DNA from: an uncultured Massilia sp.
GTDB lineage: Bacteria > Pseudomonadota > Gammaproteobacteria > Burkholderiales > Burkholderiaceae
Direction of reading: 5' to 3'
Length of the DNA stretch: 64,000 nucleotides
Assembly (NCBI GenBank): GCA_946481275.1
Contig: CAMLMV010000011.1
Coordinates: 1-64,000 of the forward strand
In this document: positions 1 to 8,784 of the stretch, one piece after another
Position numbering within the stretch: the stretch's first letter is position 1
Layout of the letters: each line of letters begins with the position of its first letter
Made by a program: the position numbers and the translations under genes
The notes under the pieces: model-generated
What the model saw: only the letters and a program-made list of their open reading frames with translations
What the model was told of the DNA's origin: nothing
Databases searched by the model: none

Positions 1-326
1 AGCTGCTGGGCGTGAAGGCCGTGATCGCCCGTTCGTTCGAGCGCATCCACCGTTCGAACCTGGTCGGCATGGGCGTGCTGCCGCTGCAGTTCCTGGGCGA
101 CGACAGCGTCGAGACCCTGGGCATCACCGGTAACGAAACGTATGACCTGAAGGGCCTGGAAGGCGAGATCCGTCCGCAGATGCAGGCGACCCTCGTGATC
201 CACCGCGCCGACGGCTCGACCAGGGAAACCTCGGTCCTGCTGCGCATCGATACGCCGATCGAAGTGGATTACTACAAGCATGGCGGCATCCTGCCGTTCG
301 TGCTGCGCCAGCTGCTGGCGGCTTAA
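1..326 (+). CDS. acnA: Aconitate hydratase AcnA, C-terminal end (partial)
   Basis: This is the last ~108 codons of a gene that begins before the window; the reading frame is open from base 3 to the TAA at 324-326. The residues [19 protein letters not shown] and the following swivel-domain sequence are characteristic of the C-terminal domain 4 of AcnA-type aconitases, cytosolic [4Fe-4S] enzymes that interconvert citrate and isocitrate in the TCA cycle. The arginine of the SFERIHRSN segment belongs to the substrate-binding region of the family. A strong hairpin terminator follows 13 bases downstream. Identification rests on a well-conserved segment and is secure, although the catalytic and cluster-binding parts lie outside the window. 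Confidence 0.93.
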   Translation, partial: LLGVKAVIARSFERIHRSNLVGMGVLPLQFLGDDSVETLGITGNETYDLKGLEGEIRPQMQATLVIHRADGSTRETSVLLRIDTPIEVDYYKHGGILPFVLRQLLAA

Positions 327-338
327 AACCGCCAAAGC

Positions 339-375
339 AAAAAGGCCGGAACCTTGCGGGGTTCCGGCCTTTTTT
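339..375. terminator. Bidirectional intrinsic terminator
   Basis: A-run, then GGCCGGAACC, a short loop, GGTTCCGGCC and a T-run. The flanking A and T tracts let it work in both directions, ending acnA on the plus strand and the convergent piuC gene on the minus strand. Confidence 0.9.
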
Positions 376-390
376 CATGCGCGTCGCGAA

Positions 391-1068
391 TTACGTTTCC
401 GCCCACATCCTCAACAGGTTGTGATAATGCCCCGTCAGCGCCACCATCTCCGCGCCATCGCCATGCTTTGCGCGCAAGGCCTGGATGTTGGTATCCAGCT
501 CCAGCAGCAGCGCGCGCTTGCTGTCGTCGCGCACCATGCTCTGCACCCACAGGAACGACGCCACGCGCTCGCCGCGCGTCACGGGCTTCACTTCGTGCAC
601 GCTGGACGACGGATAGACGATCGCATCGCCCGCCGGCAGCTTCACTTCATGCGTGCCGTACGTGTCGACGACCGTCAGCTCGCCGCCGTCGTAGTCGTCC
701 GGATCGCTCAGGAACACGGTGCACGACACGTCCGAGCGGACCGGTGAACCGCCCCGCTGCGCGCGGATGGCGCCGTCGATGTGCAGGCCGTAGTGCTCTC
801 CGCCCGCGTAGCTGTTGAAGAACGGCGGCAGGATGCGCAGCGGGAGCACGCTGGAAAAGAACAGCGGGTTCGCCATCAGCGCGGCGCTGACGATCTGGCC
901 CAGTTCCACCGCGAGCGGCGAACCTTCCGCCAGCTGGCGGTTGCGCTTGACCTGCGCGCCCTGGCTCCCGACGCTCGCGCGGCCGTCGATCCAGTCCGTC
1001 GCATCCAGGCGCGCGCGCATGGACTTCACCTGGTCCGCAGTGAGCACGCCTGGAATATGGAGCATCAT
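391..1068 (-). CDS. piuC: PKHD-type Fe(II)/2-oxoglutarate hydroxylase PiuC
   Basis: A 226-residue protein of the PiuC/YbiX family of iron- and 2-oxoglutarate-dependent dioxygenases, usual length about 226. The iron ligands of the family are visible as H96-x-D98 (HYGLHID) and H158 (SSSVHEV), with the 2-oxoglutarate-binding arginine near R168 (TRGERVAS). The start is one of two adjacent ATGs (1068 or 1065); the longer upstream open frame reads into the receptor gene and is not used. It lies 16 bases downstream of the TonB-dependent receptor gene, the same pairing as fiu-ybiX and piuA-piuC, so it is presumably co-transcribed and iron-regulated. The role in siderophore uptake is known only by association with such receptors. 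Confidence 0.93.
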   Translation of the reverse strand: MMLHIPGVLTADQVKSMRARLDATDWIDGRASVGSQGAQVKRNRQLAEGSPLAVELGQIVSAALMANPLFFSSVLPLRILPPFFNSYAGGEHYGLHIDGAIRAQRGGSPVRSDVSCTVFLSDPDDYDGGELTVVDTYGTHEVKLPAGDAIVYPSSSVHEVKPVTRGERVASFLWVQSMVRDDSKRALLLELDTNIQALRAKHGDGAEMVALTGHYHNLLRMWAET

Positions 1069-1084
1069 AGACTGCGCGTCCCCA

Positions 1085-3379
1085 TCAGAACTTGACGTTG
1101 GCCGACAGGGTGGCCGAACGGCCCTGGCCCACGCCGGCATAGTGCGGCGACGAGACCTTGTCGAAGTACAGCTTGTCGGTCAGGTTCTGCACGTTCAGCT
1201 GCAGGCTGACGTCCTTGTTCAGCGCATAGCTGGCCATCGCGTCGAAGCGGGTATAGCCCGGCACCCACTTGTTGTTGTTGACGTTCGCGTACACCATCGA
1301 CATCGAATTCAGGCCCATGCCGAACGTCAGCTCCTTCGTGACGGCATACGTCGTCCACAGCGAAGCCGAGTGCTTCGGCGTCGTCGGGAAGCGGTTGCCG
1401 TTGTACGGCGAGACGACGTACACGGGTTTCGCGGCCGTGCCGACGTTCAGGTAGCCGTTGTCCGCGATTTCCGCGTCCAGGTACGTGTAGCCGCCGAACA
1501 CGCTCCACTGCGACGACAGCTTGCCCGAGAAGCCCAGCTCGATGCCCTTGATCTCCTTGCGGCCGACGTTCTGCGTCGTGCCGTCCGGTGCCGTCACGCG
1601 GGCATTGTTCATCGTGCTCTTGAAGACGGCCGCCGTCAGCGACAGGCGCCCGCCCGGCATCACGTCCCACTTGGTGCCCAGCTCGAAGTTCTTGCTGCGC
1701 TGGGGCTGCAGGTTCTGCACCGCCACCGTCAGCGCGTCCAGGCCGTCGCCGCCGTCGTTGCCCGGCGGGGTCGCCGACGTCGCGTAGGCCAGGTAGATGC
1801 TGCCGTTCGATGCCGGCTTGTAGACGAGGCCAGTCTGCCAGCTCCAGAACGTGCTGTCGACGTGCGCCGTCACGGCCGCCGTCGACGACGTCGCCAGCGT
1901 GTTCAGCGTGGTCTGGAAGTCGTCGTAGCGCGCGCCCAGGTTCACTTGCCACTGCGGGTTGAACTCGATGGTGTCGAACGCGTAGGCCGCCTTCGTCTTC
2001 GTGTTCACGTGCGTCAGCGCGCCCGACACGGTGCGGATATAGACCCACGGATCGTACGGGTTCGGGTCGACCAGCGTCGTGCAGTTGTACAGCGTGGCGG
2101 CGCCCGAGGTCGGGCAGGTGAACGTGTTCGTCAGCGGATTGTTCGTGCCCGGCGTGAAGACGTAGGCGGCGCGGTCCGTCGTCTCGCGGTCGAACTCGAC
2201 GCCCGCGTTGTACGAATGCTTGATGCCGGCCGTATCCAGGTTGCCGGCGATGCTCGACACGTTCGACAGCGTGCGGGTTTCCGTCACGCGGGTGTTGGCG
2301 CGGCGCCAGACGGTGCCGTACAGGACCGTGTTGCCCTTCGAGTCGTCCGGCTGCGTCCAGACGTAGTCGTTGTTCGTCTTGCCGTAGCGCGTGACGTTGC
2401 GCAGGGTGATGCCATTGGCCAGTTCGTGGCGCAGGTCGATCGTCGCGATGTCGCTCTTCGTGTCGCGGAAGTCGCGGTTGGCGAGGCCGTAGAACGTCGA
2501 GCGGTCGACGTTGAACGGGGTGCCGTTGCCGTTCTTCGACACGTTGGTGCCGGTCGTGACCGGGTTGTTGAACGGGATGCCCGTGTCCGGGATCTCGTGC
2601 GAGGTCATGTGGTAGACGCTGACGATGGCGCGCGTCGGGCCGGTCAGGCCGAACGTGACGGTCGGCGCCACGCCGTAGCGGTTGCCGCCGACGACGTCGC
2701 GGCCCGGCACGTCGTTCTCGTGCGCCATCACATTCAGGCGGAAGGCGCTGTTGCTGCCGATGTTACGGTTGAAGTCGCCCGTGACGCGGCGGTACTTGTC
2801 CGTGCCGATGCCGACGCTGGCGTGGTTGAAGTCATACGACTGCGCCGTCTTCGTGATCAGGTTGACGCCGCCGCCGGCCGACGAGCGGCCGCCCAGCGCC
2901 GAATTCGGGCCCTTCACGACTTCGACCTGCTCCACGGCGAAAATCTCGCGCGACTGCGAACCGGCGTCGCGGATGCCGTCGATGTACGTGTCCGTCTGGG
3001 CGTTGTAGCCGCGGATGAACATGTTGTCGCCGACCGGGTTGCCGCCTTCGGCCGCGCCGATGGTGATGCCGGGCACGGTGCGCAGCGCATCCGTCAGCGA
3101 CGTGGCGCCCGTCTGCGCGATGACCTCGGCCGGCACGATCGTGACGGACTTCGGCGTGTCGAGCAGCGGTGCGGTGAACTTGCTGTTGGCCGACGTGGGC
3201 TGCTGGTTGGCGCCCGTCACCTGCACGCTGGGAATCGACGGGTCGGGCGTGACGTCCGGCGCGGCATGGGCGACGGCGGGCAGCGCCAGCGACGCGAGCA
3301 TCGCCAGTGCCGGGGCCGGCAACGTGCGGGCATGCTTGCGGCTGGTGATGAAACGGGTGTTGTTTTTCTTCGTGGTCAT
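1085..3379 (-). CDS. TonB-dependent siderophore receptor (Fiu/FhuE-like)
   Basis: A 764-residue outer-membrane receptor. The N-terminus is basic and then hydrophobic and ends in AVAHA, a typical Sec signal peptide of about 40 residues. A plug domain follows (roughly residues 65-170: [56 protein letters not shown]), then a 22-strand beta-barrel ending in the terminal phenylalanine of NVKF expected for BAM-dependent insertion. The plug resembles catecholate or hydroxamate siderophore receptors. The gene heads an operon with piuC and has a Fur box about 60 bases before its start. The actual siderophore cannot be told from sequence. Confidence 0.92.
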   Translation of the reverse strand: MTTKKNNTRFITSRKHARTLPAPALAMLASLALPAVAHAAPDVTPDPSIPSVQVTGANQQPTSANSKFTAPLLDTPKSVTIVPAEVIAQTGATSLTDALRTVPGITIGAAEGGNPVGDNMFIRGYNAQTDTYIDGIRDAGSQSREIFAVEQVEVVKGPNSALGGRSSAGGGVNLITKTAQSYDFNHASVGIGTDKYRRVTGDFNRNIGSNSAFRLNVMAHENDVPGRDVVGGNRYGVAPTVTFGLTGPTRAIVSVYHMTSHEIPDTGIPFNNPVTTGTNVSKNGNGTPFNVDRSTFYGLANRDFRDTKSDIATIDLRHELANGITLRNVTRYGKTNNDYVWTQPDDSKGNTVLYGTVWRRANTRVTETRTLSNVSSIAGNLDTAGIKHSYNAGVEFDRETTDRAAYVFTPGTNNPLTNTFTCPTSGAATLYNCTTLVDPNPYDPWVYIRTVSGALTHVNTKTKAAYAFDTIEFNPQWQVNLGARYDDFQTTLNTLATSSTAAVTAHVDSTFWSWQTGLVYKPASNGSIYLAYATSATPPGNDGGDGLDALTVAVQNLQPQRSKNFELGTKWDVMPGGRLSLTAAVFKSTMNNARVTAPDGTTQNVGRKEIKGIELGFSGKLSSQWSVFGGYTYLDAEIADNGYLNVGTAAKPVYVVSPYNGNRFPTTPKHSASLWTTYAVTKELTFGMGLNSMSMVYANVNNNKWVPGYTRFDAMASYALNKDVSLQLNVQNLTDKLYFDKVSSPHYAGVGQGRSATLSANVKF

Positions 3380-3438
3380 GGTGTGTGGGGGGACTGCCCT
3401 GCCGGGCGTCTCGCTGCGCCGTCGTTAGCAGGAACATG

Positions 3439-3457
3439 AATGAGAACGATTCGCATT
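3439..3457 (-). promoter_or_regulatory. Fur box upstream of the siderophore receptor
   Basis: The 19-base sequence AATGAGAACGATTCGCATT is an imperfect palindrome close to the Fur consensus and lies 60-78 bases before the receptor start, in the 277-base space shared with the divergent DUF2863 gene. Iron-replete Fur would repress the receptor-piuC operon. Apart from this site I see no clear element in the space. Confidence 0.8.
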
Positions 3458-3656
3458 ATGATTCTGATTAGTACTTTTAGCAAGCAGAACTGGACAATAA
3501 ATACGACGGTGACGTGGGAATGCGACGCGGGCAATCTTGCCGCTGTGTTACTTGGGTGTGAGCGAATCAACTACAATACCGGGGATAAGGGTTTATCATG
3601 ACCCGAGATGTCAACCAAGAATACGAATCACCTTACTGAAGAGACCCCTCAAGCGT

Positions 3657-4910
3657 ATGCGTCGCCCTTCCAAAGACTCACCCAAACTTTCGGCAGAAAG
3701 CCAGCGTCTCATCAGCATCAGCAACGCCATCGTGCAGGCCGCCAGCCGCGTTGAAGAACGGACCTGGGAACGCAACCTCGACACGCAGCTGCAGAAGCTG
3801 CTCAAGACGAACCACCAGGACAGCATCGACGCCGCCCTCAACGTCCTGTTCAAGGGCGACCTCGCGGTCTACGACGTCCTGATGGATGGCGTCGAGGCGG
3901 TCAGCGAGTCCTCGACGATGACCGAGCAGGCCAAGGACGGTACCGAGACCACGTGGCAGGTGCTGCTCGTCGCCGCGCCGATCCTGGCCTGGACCCGCTT
4001 CTCGATCGCGTCCGGCACGATCCCCGGCGACATCCTGAACACACTGACGGCGCATTTCTCCGCGCACCTGCTGGCCGACAACACGAAGTTGTCCATCGCG
4101 CCGACCCTGTACTCGATCGACCAGCTGCCGCGCACCCACGCCGAAACCTATGGCCTGACGCACAAGCTCGCCGCCGCCGCCCACAAGGGCTCGACGGTGA
4201 AGCCGGCCGCGCCCGGCCCGGACACGTCGCAATTCCTGGCCGACACGCGCTACCTGCTCGTGGCCGTCGTGGCCCCGGTGGGCGCCCCGCTGTTCCGCTG
4301 GCAGGAGCCGCAGCACCACATCAATTTCGAAGCCGAGCGCGAGAACTGCCTCGAGCAATGGCGCGCCCAGGCCGGCCCGAACATCGCCCGCCTGCTGCCG
4401 GGCTGCGGCGTCGAGCTGCTGCTGCCGGAAGCGTATTACGTCGCGTGCCGCGAGGCGGATAAACTGATCCGGCCGGTATCTATCCGCGCCGCCGTCCACT
4501 ACCTGACCAATACGCTGGGTGTCGAACCGAACGACCTGCGCGCGGTCGTGGCCGGCTTCGGCGACGAAATCAACGACAGCCAGGTCGACGAATACCGCGT
4601 CGGTTTTACCCTGCGCCAGTCGTCGGACGTCGTGTACGGCATCGTCTGGCCGCTGTACGGCCAGGAAGACGAGGACGGCACGCCGATGGAAGGCCCGGCC
4701 GGCGGCGGCGACCGCCCGCTCGCGCCGCTGGACGAGATCGTCAAGCACCTGAACGACGTCGGCATCACCCACGTCAAGCGCATCGGCGAACGCTACGTCG
4801 CGGAGTATTGCGACGACTGCGGCGCCCCGCTGTTCGCCGACCCGAGCGGCGAGCTCGTCCATGCCGAAATGCCGGAAGACACGCCGGCGGGGAACGAGCA
4901 CTTCCACTGA
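3657..4910 (+). CDS. DUF2863 family protein
   Basis: A 417-residue protein of the DUF2863 family, which as far as I know is largely confined to Burkholderiales and has no assigned function. No signal peptide or membrane segment is visible, so it is probably cytoplasmic. The middle is a mixed alpha/beta domain. The last 40 residues carry a CxxC pair (YCDDCGAPLF) followed by an acidic tail, suggesting a small metal-binding or redox appendage. The start ATG at 3657 begins MRRPSKDSPK; the frame is open 40 codons further upstream, but that part lacks family character. It stands alone and is followed by a strong terminator. Confidence 0.8.
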   Translation: MRRPSKDSPKLSAESQRLISISNAIVQAASRVEERTWERNLDTQLQKLLKTNHQDSIDAALNVLFKGDLAVYDVLMDGVEAVSESSTMTEQAKDGTETTWQVLLVAAPILAWTRFSIASGTIPGDILNTLTAHFSAHLLADNTKLSIAPTLYSIDQLPRTHAETYGLTHKLAAAAHKGSTVKPAAPGPDTSQFLADTRYLLVAVVAPVGAPLFRWQEPQHHINFEAERENCLEQWRAQAGPNIARLLPGCGVELLLPEAYYVACREADKLIRPVSIRAAVHYLTNTLGVEPNDLRAVVAGFGDEINDSQVDEYRVGFTLRQSSDVVYGIVWPLYGQEDEDGTPMEGPAGGGDRPLAPLDEIVKHLNDVGITHVKRIGERYVAEYCDDCGAPLFADPSGELVHAEMPEDTPAGNEHFH

Positions 4911-4935
4911 CGCGCGACAGCGCCTCAACCACAAG

Positions 4936-4960
4936 ACCCGGCCACGTGCCGGGTTTTTTG
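4936..4960 (+). terminator. Intrinsic terminator after the DUF2863 gene
   Basis: ACCCGGC-CACGT-GCCGGGT hairpin followed directly by a T-run, 26 bases after the stop codon. Confidence 0.88.
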
Positions 4961-4981
4961 TTTCCAAAAATCAAGGGCTTA

Positions 4982-5206
4982 AATTCGGGGTCAGAGCACA
5001 TTTCGACATAAATTCGGGGTCAGAGCTCTTTTTGGCGCACGATCCACGAAGCATGTTTGCTAGGTCGCCGTTATCGCATCACGTCTTCACACGCGAGTCG
5101 TCCACGCAGCGCGCAACTTACAGTGGCTTGTTGGGGCACCAGGACATTGATCCGAAATGTGCTCTGACCCCGAATTCCGCCCGAATTTTGCTCTGACCCC
5201 GAAGTT
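4982..5206. repeat. Small element with doubled terminal inverted repeats (MITE/REPIN-like)
   Basis: The left end carries two tandem copies of a motif built on AATTCGGGGTCAGAGC (4982-5005 and 5010-5026). The right end carries two copies in the opposite orientation (5153-5176 and 5184-5206). The outer left copy and the inner right copy are a perfect 24-base inverted repeat. The ~125 bases between them have no credible reading frame. From memory, GGGGTCAGAGCA repeats are scattered through many proteobacterial genomes, often near REP-associated tyrosine transposases, so this is most likely a non-autonomous derivative. It fills most of the 380-base gap between the DUF2863 and hydrolase genes. Confidence 0.75.
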
Positions 5207-5258
5207 TGGCATTTGCCTCTAGTCTTCTTTGTTGACGCACCTTCGACCGGCCGCTAAA

Positions 5259-5278
5259 TTAGTTAACACGTTAACTAA
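5259..5278. promoter_or_regulatory. Palindromic operator, probably for the downstream MarR regulator
   Basis: A perfect inverted repeat TTAGTTAAC-AC-GTTAACTAA, 13 bases before the hydrolase start codon. The AT-rich arms of about 9 bases are typical of MarR-family operators, and the MarR gene is the second gene of the operon, so autoregulation is the simple reading. Confidence 0.75.
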
Positions 5279-5290
5279 ATCGCCGCCATC

Positions 5291-6163
5291 ATGGAACCCG
5301 TCGCCATCCCCCTCCCCGGTTCGGACACGATCGCCGCAACGTTGTGGCACGCGCCCGATCCGCATGCCGTCGTGCTGCTGCACCCGGCCACCGCCGTCAC
5401 TCAGCGCTACTACGAAGCGTTCGCGCATTACCTGCACGGCCTGGGCCTGCACGTGCTGACGTACGACTACCGCGGCACGGGCCGCTCGCGTCCGGCCGAC
5501 CTGCGCCAGTGCACCGTGACGATGGCCGAGTGGATGGAGGACGACAACGCGGCCGTCACGCGCTGGGCGGCCGCGCGCTGGCCCGGGCTGCCGCTGCTGG
5601 CCGTCGGGCACAGCGTGGGCGGGCATGCGATCGCGCTGTCGTCCGCCACCGGGCTGCTGACGGCGGGCGTGCTCGTGGCGTCGCATGCCGGCGTCACGCG
5701 CACGATCCGCGGCGCCGTCGAGCGGGTCCGCGTGTGGTGCGTGATGCGGCTCCTCGCGCCCGTCCTGTGCAACCTGCTCGGCTACATGCCGGGCCGCCGC
5801 ATCGGCCTCGGCGAAGACTTGCCGCGCACGGTGATGCTGCAATGGAGCCGCTGGACGACGTTGCCCGCCTATTTCCTGGACGATCCGGCCATGGATGCGC
5901 GCCAGCGCATGGCGCGGGTGCGGGTGCCGCTGCTCGTGCTCGGCTTCGACGACGATCCGTGGGCCAATCCGCGCGCCATCGGCATTCTCGTGCAACCGCT
6001 CGTCAATGCGCGCGTGGAGCGGCGCCAGATCGCCCCGCGCGACGCGAGCCTGCCCGCCATCGGCCACATGGGATTCTTCCGCCGCCAGTGCGCGCCCACG
6101 CTCTGGCCGCAGGTCGCGGACTGGCTGCTGGCGCACTGCCCCATGAAAGAAACCGCGCGATGA
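5291..6163 (+). CDS. Alpha/beta hydrolase
   Basis: A 290-residue alpha/beta-fold hydrolase of the serine aminopeptidase / COG4757 type. The nucleophile elbow is G106-H-S108-V-G110 (VGHSVGG). The DYRGTGRS segment near residue 58 is the usual strand-loop before it, and the final histidine is probably in AIGHMGF near residue 257. No signal peptide is visible, so it should be cytoplasmic. Its stop codon overlaps the start of the MarR gene (ATGA), so the two are translationally coupled and probably both controlled from the palindrome just upstream. The substrate is unknown; an ester or a toxic xenobiotic sensed by the regulator would fit the pairing. Confidence 0.85.
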   Translation: MEPVAIPLPGSDTIAATLWHAPDPHAVVLLHPATAVTQRYYEAFAHYLHGLGLHVLTYDYRGTGRSRPADLRQCTVTMAEWMEDDNAAVTRWAAARWPGLPLLAVGHSVGGHAIALSSATGLLTAGVLVASHAGVTRTIRGAVERVRVWCVMRLLAPVLCNLLGYMPGRRIGLGEDLPRTVMLQWSRWTTLPAYFLDDPAMDARQRMARVRVPLLVLGFDDDPWANPRAIGILVQPLVNARVERRQIAPRDASLPAIGHMGFFRRQCAPTLWPQVADWLLAHCPMKETAR

Positions 6164-6609
6164 CGGCGGCCAGGAAACCGCCCCGCTTCGTCTTCCTGCT
6201 GAACCGCGCGCAGAAGGTGCTGCAGCGCTGGATCGAGACGCGTCCGCAAGCCTGGGACGGCATCAGCTCGGCGCAGGCGGGCCTGCTGTTCCTGCTCGCG
6301 TCGCGGCGAGAACCCGCCACGGTCGGCGACATCGCGAAGGGGCTGCAGGTGGCGCCGGCCGCCGTCACGAACCTGTCCAAGCGGATGCAGGCGGCCAACC
6401 TGATCGAGCGGGTAGATGACGATGTGGACAAACGCATCACGCGCGTGCGCCTGACTGTCCAGGGAGAAGATGCGAGCCGCCAGGCCCACGCCGTGCTGCA
6501 GGACTTGAACGCGCGCCTGACGGCCGGGTTCACGCCGGACGAGCTGGACGTCGTCGCGCGCTGGCTGGCGCAGGTCGCGGACCTCGAGCGCGACCTGCCC
6601 GGCGCTTGA
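6160..6609 (+). CDS. MarR family transcriptional regulator
   Basis: A 149-residue winged-helix regulator of the MarR family, normal length. The core runs through SSAQAGLLFLLASR, TVGDIAKGLQVAPAAVTNLSKRMQ (recognition helix) and the wing LIERVDDDVDKRITRVRLT, which carries the conserved D-x-R motif. It starts at the ATG of an ATGA overlap with the hydrolase gene; longer upstream frames are shadows of that gene. MarR proteins bind palindromic DNA as dimers and are released by small phenolic or lipid-like ligands. The perfect palindrome at 5259-5278 is its likely site. It is convergent with the GGDEF gene, with 9 bases between the stop codons. Confidence 0.9.
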   Translation: MTAARKPPRFVFLLNRAQKVLQRWIETRPQAWDGISSAQAGLLFLLASRREPATVGDIAKGLQVAPAAVTNLSKRMQAANLIERVDDDVDKRITRVRLTVQGEDASRQAHAVLQDLNARLTAGFTPDELDVVARWLAQVADLERDLPGA

Positions 6610-6618
6610 CCCGCAGCG

Positions 6619-8676
6619 TCACGCGCGCGACCGCACCGGCATGGCGTACTCGACGTCGCCCGGCACGACGGACAGGTCGACCCATCCCTGGCGCCAGGCC
6701 TCTTCCAGGTCCCGCTCGATCGGCTCCAGCGTCGCCGGGGCGCCATCGGGAAAGGCGAGCACGCCGCACGCGCAGTTGCGGCCGCGCGCCTTGGCCTGGT
6801 ACAAGGCCATGTCCGCCAGGTTGACGACCTGTTCCCAGGTCAGCGCCGTGCCGCCGAGCGACAATGGAAACGGCGCGAACCCGACGGACACGCTGACCGG
6901 AACGATCGTGCCCCGGTGCTCGGCGGCGTGCGAGGAGATGCCGTGCAGGATGCGCAGCGCCACTTCGTCCAGGCCGTCGCGCGCGACCGCGGGCACGAAC
7001 GCGAGGAATTCTTCGCCGCCCCAGCGCACGATCATGTCGGTGTCGCGCAAAGCCTGGCGCAGGTTGTGCGCGACCGTCTTCAGCACGGCGTCGCCGGCCG
7101 CATGGCCCAGCGTGTCGTTGATGTCCTTGAACCGGTCGACGTCCAGCAGGAACAGGGCCCCCACGGCCGCGTCGCCGCCCGTGCGCCGCTCGGTGCCGGT
7201 CCGGCCCATGAATTCCTGGAAGTGGCGGCGGTTGTACAGCAGCGTGAGCGGATCGAGCGAACTCTGCCGCTTCAATTGCTGGTTTTTCTGCTCCAGCTCG
7301 GCGTTGGCGCGGCGCACTTTCCGGTACAGCAGGCCGACGACCACCGAGGCCAGCGCGAAGACGATGGCGAGCATCCACCAGATGCGTTGATGCAGGCGGC
7401 GGTTGTCCAGCTCCGCCTTCGTGGCCCGGTTCTCCTGGCGCAGCGCGTCGATCCGACGCTGCTTCTTCTCGGCCTCGTATTTCTGCTGCAGCTCCATCAA
7501 TGCCTTCTGGCGCTGCTCGTCGAAGATCTCGCTCGACAGCTTGCGCTCGCGGTTGTACGCGTCGACGGCGCCCTTGTAGTCGCCGGCATGCTCCAGCGCG
7601 TAGCCGTACTCGCGCAGCACCGCCAGCAGTTCCGGCTTGTCGCCCTGTTTTTCATAGGTGGCGAGGCCGGCTTCGAACTGCCGCTTGCCCTCGGCCAGTT
7701 GTCCTTGTCCGAGCAGCGCCTGGCCCAGGTTGACGCGGGCGGTGGCGACGTCGTTGTTGCTCCTCGCGTCGAGGGCGGCCTCCAGCGCCTGCGCGGCATA
7801 GGTCTGCGCCTCGTGGAACCGGCCCTCCTTCAGGTAGCAATCCGACAGGTTGACGAGCGTGGTCGCCACCATCTGGCGTGCGCCGATGCTGCGTTCCAGG
7901 GCAAGTTCCTCGAACAGGGCACGCCGGGCCCGCGCGAACGCTTTCTGCTCGACGGCCAGCGCGAACTCGTCGCCCAGCGCCGTCGCGATATGGCCCGGCG
8001 ATGCCATCTTCCTGGCCACGGCCAGCGCTTCCCGCTGCGCCTCCCACCCCTTGTCGAAGTCGCCCGTGTTCAGGTACAGCTGCACCAGCGTATGCAGCGC
8101 GCTCGCCAGCGGTGCGGCGTCATCCTTGATGTGGCGTGCCATGTCGACGGCGGCATGCAGTTTCGCCAGCGCCTCCGGATAATTGCCCTCTTCCTGGAAC
8201 GATTGCCCGGCAGCGATGGTCGCCAGCACCCTGGTCGGGACGTCGTCGGTGGTCAAGGCGACCCGCTCCGCCTCGAACGCCGTGGCGTGGGACGCGGCCA
8301 GGTCTTCCCGCAAATAAAGCGTGTTGGCGCGCCCGATCAGGCCTTTCGCCAGGGCGACGTTGTCATGGTTGCGCCGGCCATACGTGACGAGCTGGTCGGC
8401 CAGGGTCAGCGCATGCGTCAGGTCGCCGATGCCGCGCTCGGCGGTGCTGTAGTGGTACAGGAAGTCGGTCCGCAACGACGCCGGCGCGGTGGCCATTTCC
8501 CATTCCATCGCGCGCAGCCGGCGCGACGCCTCGTCCGGCACGAAGCTGGCCATGGCGCCGACCTCGCGCAGGCGGCGTACCTGCGCGTCGTCGCCATGGG
8601 CCACGAGTGGGCACAGCAAGACCGCTGCGGCGCACACTGCGCGCAGGCTGGATGATGACAGTACGGAAAAAGCCAT
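6619..8676 (-). CDS. Diguanylate cyclase with periplasmic TPR sensor region
   Basis: A 685-residue protein. It has a signal peptide (MAFSVLSSSSLRAVCAAAVLLCP..AHG), about 350 residues of helical repeats with TPR character, and one transmembrane helix (WWMLAIVFALASVVVGLLY, roughly 425-445). A short coiled coil (NAELEQKNQQLKRQ) leads into a GGDEF domain at about 455-630. The active site reads RWGGEEF, a functional variant, and RDTD lies five residues before it, the inhibitory I-site that gives product feedback. It should make c-di-GMP in the cytoplasm in response to something bound by the periplasmic TPR array. It is monocistronic. The 108 bases upstream show no recognisable operator. Confidence 0.9.
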   Translation of the reverse strand: MAFSVLSSSSLRAVCAAAVLLCPLVAHGDDAQVRRLREVGAMASFVPDEASRRLRAMEWEMATAPASLRTDFLYHYSTAERGIGDLTHALTLADQLVTYGRRNHDNVALAKGLIGRANTLYLREDLAASHATAFEAERVALTTDDVPTRVLATIAAGQSFQEEGNYPEALAKLHAAVDMARHIKDDAAPLASALHTLVQLYLNTGDFDKGWEAQREALAVARKMASPGHIATALGDEFALAVEQKAFARARRALFEELALERSIGARQMVATTLVNLSDCYLKEGRFHEAQTYAAQALEAALDARSNNDVATARVNLGQALLGQGQLAEGKRQFEAGLATYEKQGDKPELLAVLREYGYALEHAGDYKGAVDAYNRERKLSSEIFDEQRQKALMELQQKYEAEKKQRRIDALRQENRATKAELDNRRLHQRIWWMLAIVFALASVVVGLLYRKVRRANAELEQKNQQLKRQSSLDPLTLLYNRRHFQEFMGRTGTERRTGGDAAVGALFLLDVDRFKDINDTLGHAAGDAVLKTVAHNLRQALRDTDMIVRWGGEEFLAFVPAVARDGLDEVALRILHGISSHAAEHRGTIVPVSVSVGFAPFPLSLGGTALTWEQVVNLADMALYQAKARGRNCACGVLAFPDGAPATLEPIERDLEEAWRQGWVDLSVVPGDVEYAMPVRSRA

Positions 8677-8784
8677 TGCGTTCCTCGGACCGGGCCGTAG
8701 GACGAACGGCCGCTTGCCGGCGCATTATGCCTGCTGTCATCTAGAAGGTTCAACTCAACTGTATCCCTCTTTATGCAACATGGG

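Noticed and set aside
815..3439. 874-codon open frame antisense to the siderophore receptor
   Set aside because: Arginine/valine-rich shadow of a high-GC gene; the minus-strand receptor has clear domains and a Fur box.
3598..3639. Short frame MTRDVNQEYESPY before the DUF2863 gene
   Set aside because: Too short, no ribosome site, no reason to think it is a leader peptide.
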